42,170 bases of DNA from Clostridium pascui (GTDB lineage Bacteria > Bacillota > Clostridia > Clostridiales > Clostridiaceae). The position numbers were made by a program, and so were the translations under genes. Shown here in pieces: positions 41,811 to 42,170 of the stretch. The DNA lies in the NCBI RefSeq assembly GCF_016908015.1, contig NZ_JAFBDB010000013.1, positions 1-42,170 on the forward strand, read 5' to 3'. The notes beneath the pieces were generated by a model, which was not told the origin of the DNA, made no database searches, and saw only the letters and a program-made list of their open reading frames with translations. Within the stretch, counting starts at the first letter, position 1. Each line of letters opens with the position of its first letter.

Positions 41811-41906
41811 CATTATAAATGCTACAAACTTTATCTGGCGTATCAATATGTGAAACCTAAAGGAAAATGTCGAATAAGAAAGAATGATATTGATAAGTTT
41901 AATTAA
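41811..41906 (+). pseudogene. Possible excisionase-type HTH gene remnant
   Basis: The frame, after an in-frame stop, encodes a fragment ending YVKPKGKCRIRKNDIDKFN, like the C-terminal end of short MerR/excisionase-type DNA-binding proteins (GK-x-RI-RK-x-DID-x-F). It has no start codon or ribosome site and is 31 residues at most. Probably debris of a mobile element. The rest of 41663-42070 shows no gene. Confidence 0.4.
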
Positions 41907-42075
41907 GGACAATTATTGATAATTGTATATAGATTAACCCGTGGTAAGATAGTCTTCGTCGCTGGAGTCAGCGGCAAGCAAGAAACAGTAAAACAAATTA
42001 GAACAAAATAATTAGTAAAATGAAAATTAATAAATAAAAGTTATTAAGTAAAAATTATTAAGTAAAAATTACTAG

Positions 42076-42105
42076 TTGACTAAGTTTTAGATTGTGTGTT
42101 AATAT
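42076..42105 (+). promoter_or_regulatory. Strong promoter reading out of the window
   Basis: TTGACT and TTAATA/TAATAT (17-18 nt apart) lie in an AT-rich tract with tandem TTATTAAGTAAAAA units before it. A small hairpin (GCTGTTT with AAACAGC, 42112-42126) follows. The gene or rRNA operon it serves is beyond the window edge. Confidence 0.55.
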
Positions 42106-42170
42106 AACAAAGCTGTTTCAAACAGCAAAAATATTTAAACTTTCAATAGTATTTGGGAACAAATTACTAG

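Noticed and set aside
42000-42075. Tandem TTATTAAGTAAAAA units as a replication-origin iteron array
   Set aside because: Only two or three short AT-rich units, no DnaA-box cluster and no replication gene; more likely low-complexity sequence before a promoter.

Overview
The window looks like a chromosomal segment of a low-GC, anaerobic, endospore-former-type Firmicute, most likely Clostridium sensu stricto or a close relative. The basis is the very AT-rich DNA, strong GGAGG-type ribosome binding sites, TTG and GTG starts, U-rich intrinsic terminators, clostridial-type 5S rRNA, rubredoxin and flavodiiron chemistry, and a lysine riboswitch. Species was not determined.

Layout. 1-180: 5S rRNA that ends an rRNA operon, with its terminator. 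344-1509: a MIF-like tautomerase and a nitroreductase. 1783-8291: a five-gene oligopeptide/dipeptide ABC importer followed by an M42 aminopeptidase, a peptide uptake-and-digestion operon. 8605-12862: a TetR regulator, then a minus-strand NhaC-type antiporter and iron-sulfur FrhB-like protein divergent from a LysR regulator. 13208-17030: a two-component system and undecaprenyl-diphosphate phosphatase (envelope stress theme). 17110-17598: a conserved-looking protein of unknown function. 18117-21272: an acyl-CoA dehydrogenase/EtfA-FAD-domain/rubredoxin fusion followed by a flavodiiron protein. 21473-25760: an ABC ATPase and large membrane partner, then an MFS exporter behind a long leader with tiny ORFs and terminators. 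25885-28428: VanY-type carboxypeptidase with a VanR/VanS-like pair. 28496-32091: CofE-like ligase, divergent LysR, and a TipAL-like MerR regulator with a duplicated effector domain. 32194-35190: a lysine-riboswitch-controlled minus-strand operon of an FAD oxidoreductase and a membrane transporter. 35412-39294: DUF47-PiT phosphate uptake behind a Pho-box-like array, a GGDEF protein, and AzlCD. 39343-39459: an orphan, diverged 5S rRNA gene. 39606-41662: a 49-aa small protein and oligoendopeptidase F. The last 500 bases hold gene debris and a strong promoter reading out of the window.

The strongest candidate for an undescribed system is the 18117-21272 pair. One polypeptide carries an acyl-CoA dehydrogenase, only the FAD-binding half of EtfA (no EtfB), and a complete rubredoxin. 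The next gene is a flavodiiron O2/NO reductase, whose usual donor is rubredoxin. A 7-1-7 palindrome resembling a PerR box overlaps the likely promoter. This suggests a self-contained chain from acyl-CoA to O2 (or NO). The second candidate is the lysine-riboswitch operon, whose two proteins are not among the usual lysine genes.

A dispersed 27-bp repeat (starting GTGCCACCCAC) occurs five times, mostly abutting stop codons, once supplying the C-terminal codons of a LysR gene and once as an inverted pair. All functions are inferred from reading the sequence; no database search was run.
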